Of a stretch of 64,000 nucleotides of DNA, positions 61,839 to 64,000 are shown in pieces (positions within the stretch are counted from its first letter, which is position 1; each line of letters starts with the position of its first letter). The position numbers and the translations under genes were made by a program. Origin of the DNA: Tetranychus cinnabarinus (taxonomy: Eukaryota > Arthropoda > Arachnida > Trombidiformes > Tetranychidae); assembly GCA_022266195.1 (NCBI GenBank), contig WHVY01000001.1, positions 18,972,001-19,036,000 of the forward strand, read 5' to 3'. Below the pieces are notes generated by a model that saw only the letters and a list, made by a program, of their open reading frames with translations, searched no databases and had not been told where the DNA came from.

Positions 61839-63902
61839 ATGAAGTTGTGTGACAAAAGTGCTTCTCATATGTTATCAATGATTGCCGCAATTTATGGAGT
61901 GTTCATTTATGCCATTGCCTTTTCATTGGAAATGTGGTTTATTATAACAACTCCTATTTATAATTATGAAAATTATGACCATTTAAGTGACGAAGAATCA
62001 ATTCCAGTTTTTGCATTTGTTTTGGCCGCCATATACTTTGTCACTATAGTTGTTTCTTTATTACTTATGCTTGGTATTATAATCAAGTCTATTATGTGTT
62101 TAATGTCTTGGCTTGTGACCGTAGCCTTAACTTTTTTACCCGAATGTGGCCTTGTTTTGTATATGAGTATTGAAAAATGGGTAAGTTTCACAACATAAGT
62201 TTACTTTTTTATACTCTTTATTAATTTTGTCTATTCTTTTGTTTTATTTAATTAGGGAATTGAATCTCGTAATGGCCAGATTGAACTATGTCTTTTTATA
62301 ATTAGAGCTATCATGAATGTCTTCTTCATGGTTTGTGTACAAAATTTAATCAGTCAATGGAAGGCAGAGAAACAGGTGAGTAGCTAAAGAGAAATTTAAT
62401 TTTGTTGCTTTTGGTTTCTCACAGCTTCTAAATTTGTATACATTGCGACCTAGAAAATGGATTATTCGCTCTTCCTCTAATTTGGAATCTTTCAAGTGCA
62501 ACGCTTAACGCAATTGAAAAGATGTTTGTTTGCAAAGCCTCGGATAAAAATCACTTTTTTTTGCGCGGTTAAAATTGCTCACCTGTATCAAAGTTGATTG
62601 AGTCATTGAGCCTGTTTGAATTAATTTAGATAACTTGCTCTTATATATTTGACTGTTTTTCAGTAGATTTCATTTATGATAGAAGCTTTTAAATTATTTT
62701 GTGTAAAAACCCCTTGACTTTCGGCTCATCGGTACATCACCTCTATCCAAATATTGCTCCATGACAAATGCTCATCTTTTGGAATATGTTTCTCACAACC
62801 AATCCAGCTTAATTTTATTGATTTTTAAGTTAAATTCAATCGTAAAAAACAGAATTGCAAGGTTGAGCAAGGTTGCAAGGCATTTTGCCTATAATTGCCT
62901 TTTCGTTTTATTTAACCATTAGTACACAAACAGTTAAACTATTGGCTTAATGTGACATTTCATTTGTTGAGCTTCTAGACATTTTTTGCGTGTTGGAGGT
63001 TATCATACAGTATCAAATTCATCTAAAGGTATATTACTAAAATCATTGAACCAACTCATATATATCTTATGAAATCTTTCAAATTATTAGCGAGTCATCC
63101 ATTCCAATTATATCTTCAACTTGTCACTTCTTTTAAACCCAGGAACAGTGCTAAGTCACCATTATTGACATGAACAAATTTCATCTACCATAGCTATGCA
63201 TCACAATCATTACAGTCATTTACCCATCATCTCAAGTTACCTACTCATGTAGAGATATAACTGCCGTTGAATATAAAAAACTTAACTCAAACTCTTGATT
63301 ATTGTTACCTTACTGATTTGAGCTGTTAATAACGACAATAATCATCATCGATTGATTTACTCGTGAAAGTTATTGACCTTTCAGCTTAGTCTTGACTCTT
63401 GTGATCGGAAATGCTCCAAGTTAAAATTTAAATCTCAATCAATTCAGATACACGCCTGGTTATTAGGTCTCAATTTATTTTACTTTATATCAGATGCTAA
63501 AATGGTTTGCGCTCAAATTACAATTTAATTGTCACAGACCAATTATAATGCTACTATGGTGATTATGACATGATGTTTACGAGTAAAATTATTAATCCTA
63601 TCTATTAAAATAATTTTATTCACTAACAATTGGCAAACTAACCTGATTCGAAGGCTCTTTATTATTTCTGTTGAACACCTAATTTTCTGACCCCGAGTCT
63701 TATCGCTATAGACCTCATCAGGTTTAAAGTTACTGAATTGGTCTCGTCAATATTTAGAGTAACAATTGCTGCAAATGTTTCTATTGATTAACTAGTCACA
63801 ACTATTCTTTGTTATGACAAAACAACTGGACTAATTTTAATTTCACTTTTCTCTTCCTCTCCACAATAGGTTAGATACCAAATGAATGGTGATGATGGTT
63901 AA
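61839..63902 (+). CDS. Tetraspan membrane protein, uncharacterised
   Basis: Three exons, 61839-62180, 62256-62375 and 63870-63902, all split in phase 0, give 164 aa. Four hydrophobic segments are visible: ~11-34, ~54-79, ~82-108 and ~125-144. The first loop is acidic (YENYDHLSDEES). The short cytoplasmic tail ends in NGDDG. The layout and the third-loop style resemble arthropod tetraspan families such as DUF4728 or Pasiflora-like proteins, but I cannot name one by eye. Both the ATG and the tight splice junctions support a real gene. The last exon is only 11 codons and lies 1.5 kb downstream; without it the frame would end soon after the donor. Confidence 0.7.
62376..63869 (+). other. Last intron of the tetraspan gene
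   Basis: It runs from donor GTGAGT to acceptor CACAATAG. It is 1.5 kb and AT-rich; I see no other feature. Confidence 0.6.
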
Positions 63903-64000
63903 CCTTTTCATTGCGTTTTACTCTCTTTCAAACGATCATTCAACCCATTCATTGTCCACTTCCACTAGATTGATGACAGGATTTTAATAGACACAAATGA

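Noticed and set aside
1..64000. tRNA, rRNA, CRISPR arrays, prophage or bacterial genes
   Set aside because: None seen by eye; the window has GT-AG introns and animal gene families throughout. A tRNA scan was not possible.

Overview
This is a eukaryotic, AT-rich, intron-containing window. The gene set (an NR4A/HR38 nuclear receptor, RAB3GAP1, a Stum/SPEC3-family membrane protein, an LRR-FN3 receptor) and the style (introns of 70-100 nt mixed with kb-long ones, Asn/Gln-rich runs) fit an arthropod. A chelicerate such as an acariform mite is my guess, but the sequence alone does not prove the lineage. There are no prokaryotic operons, CRISPR arrays or rRNA.

Layout. 1.5-2.6 kb: a single-exon, single-pass membrane protein with an FN3-like ectodomain (+). 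6.4-12.3 kb: a three-exon LRR-FN3 transmembrane receptor, 903 aa (+). 12.4-26.2 kb: a 14 kb stretch with no gene I can support. 26.2-28.5 kb: the N-terminal half of a RAB3GAP1 gene (-), whose downstream exons I could not find. 30.4-36.0 kb and 40.0-45.4 kb: two complete NR4A/HR38 genes, head-to-head (- and +), forming a giant imperfect palindrome around a 4.06 kb single-copy loop. 49.9-58.6 kb: a Stum/SPEC3-family gene (+) with a 6.9 kb first intron carrying a ~2.5 kb foldback element. 59.0-59.8 kb: an ~825 bp MITE-like palindrome. 61.4-61.7 kb: a tiny two-exon gene with a NUFIP1-like motif (+). 61.8-63.9 kb: a three-exon tetraspan membrane protein (+).

The standout is the HR38 palindrome. 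Both copies have eight coding exons with matching splice phases and open frames (868 aa and 851 aa). Identity is mosaic. The promoter and 5' leader, the first coding exons, the DNA-binding domain, exons 5, 7 and 8, and even introns 4 and 7 are nearly identical. Two islands have diverged so far that introns no longer align and synonymous sites are scrambled. One island is the end of exon 3, intron 3 and the start of exon 4 (the linker before the DNA-binding domain). The other is intron 5, exon 6 and intron 6 (the start of the ligand-binding domain through helices 3-5). The simplest reading is an old inverted duplication whose arms are homogenised by gene conversion, while two islands that differ between the receptors escape. 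The result would be two receptors with the same promoter and DNA specificity but different LBD cores. CRE-like sites are mirrored in both promoters, in keeping with NR4A genes being CREB-responsive immediate-early genes.

All coordinates and splice sites were read by eye. Identity statements are visual, not computed.
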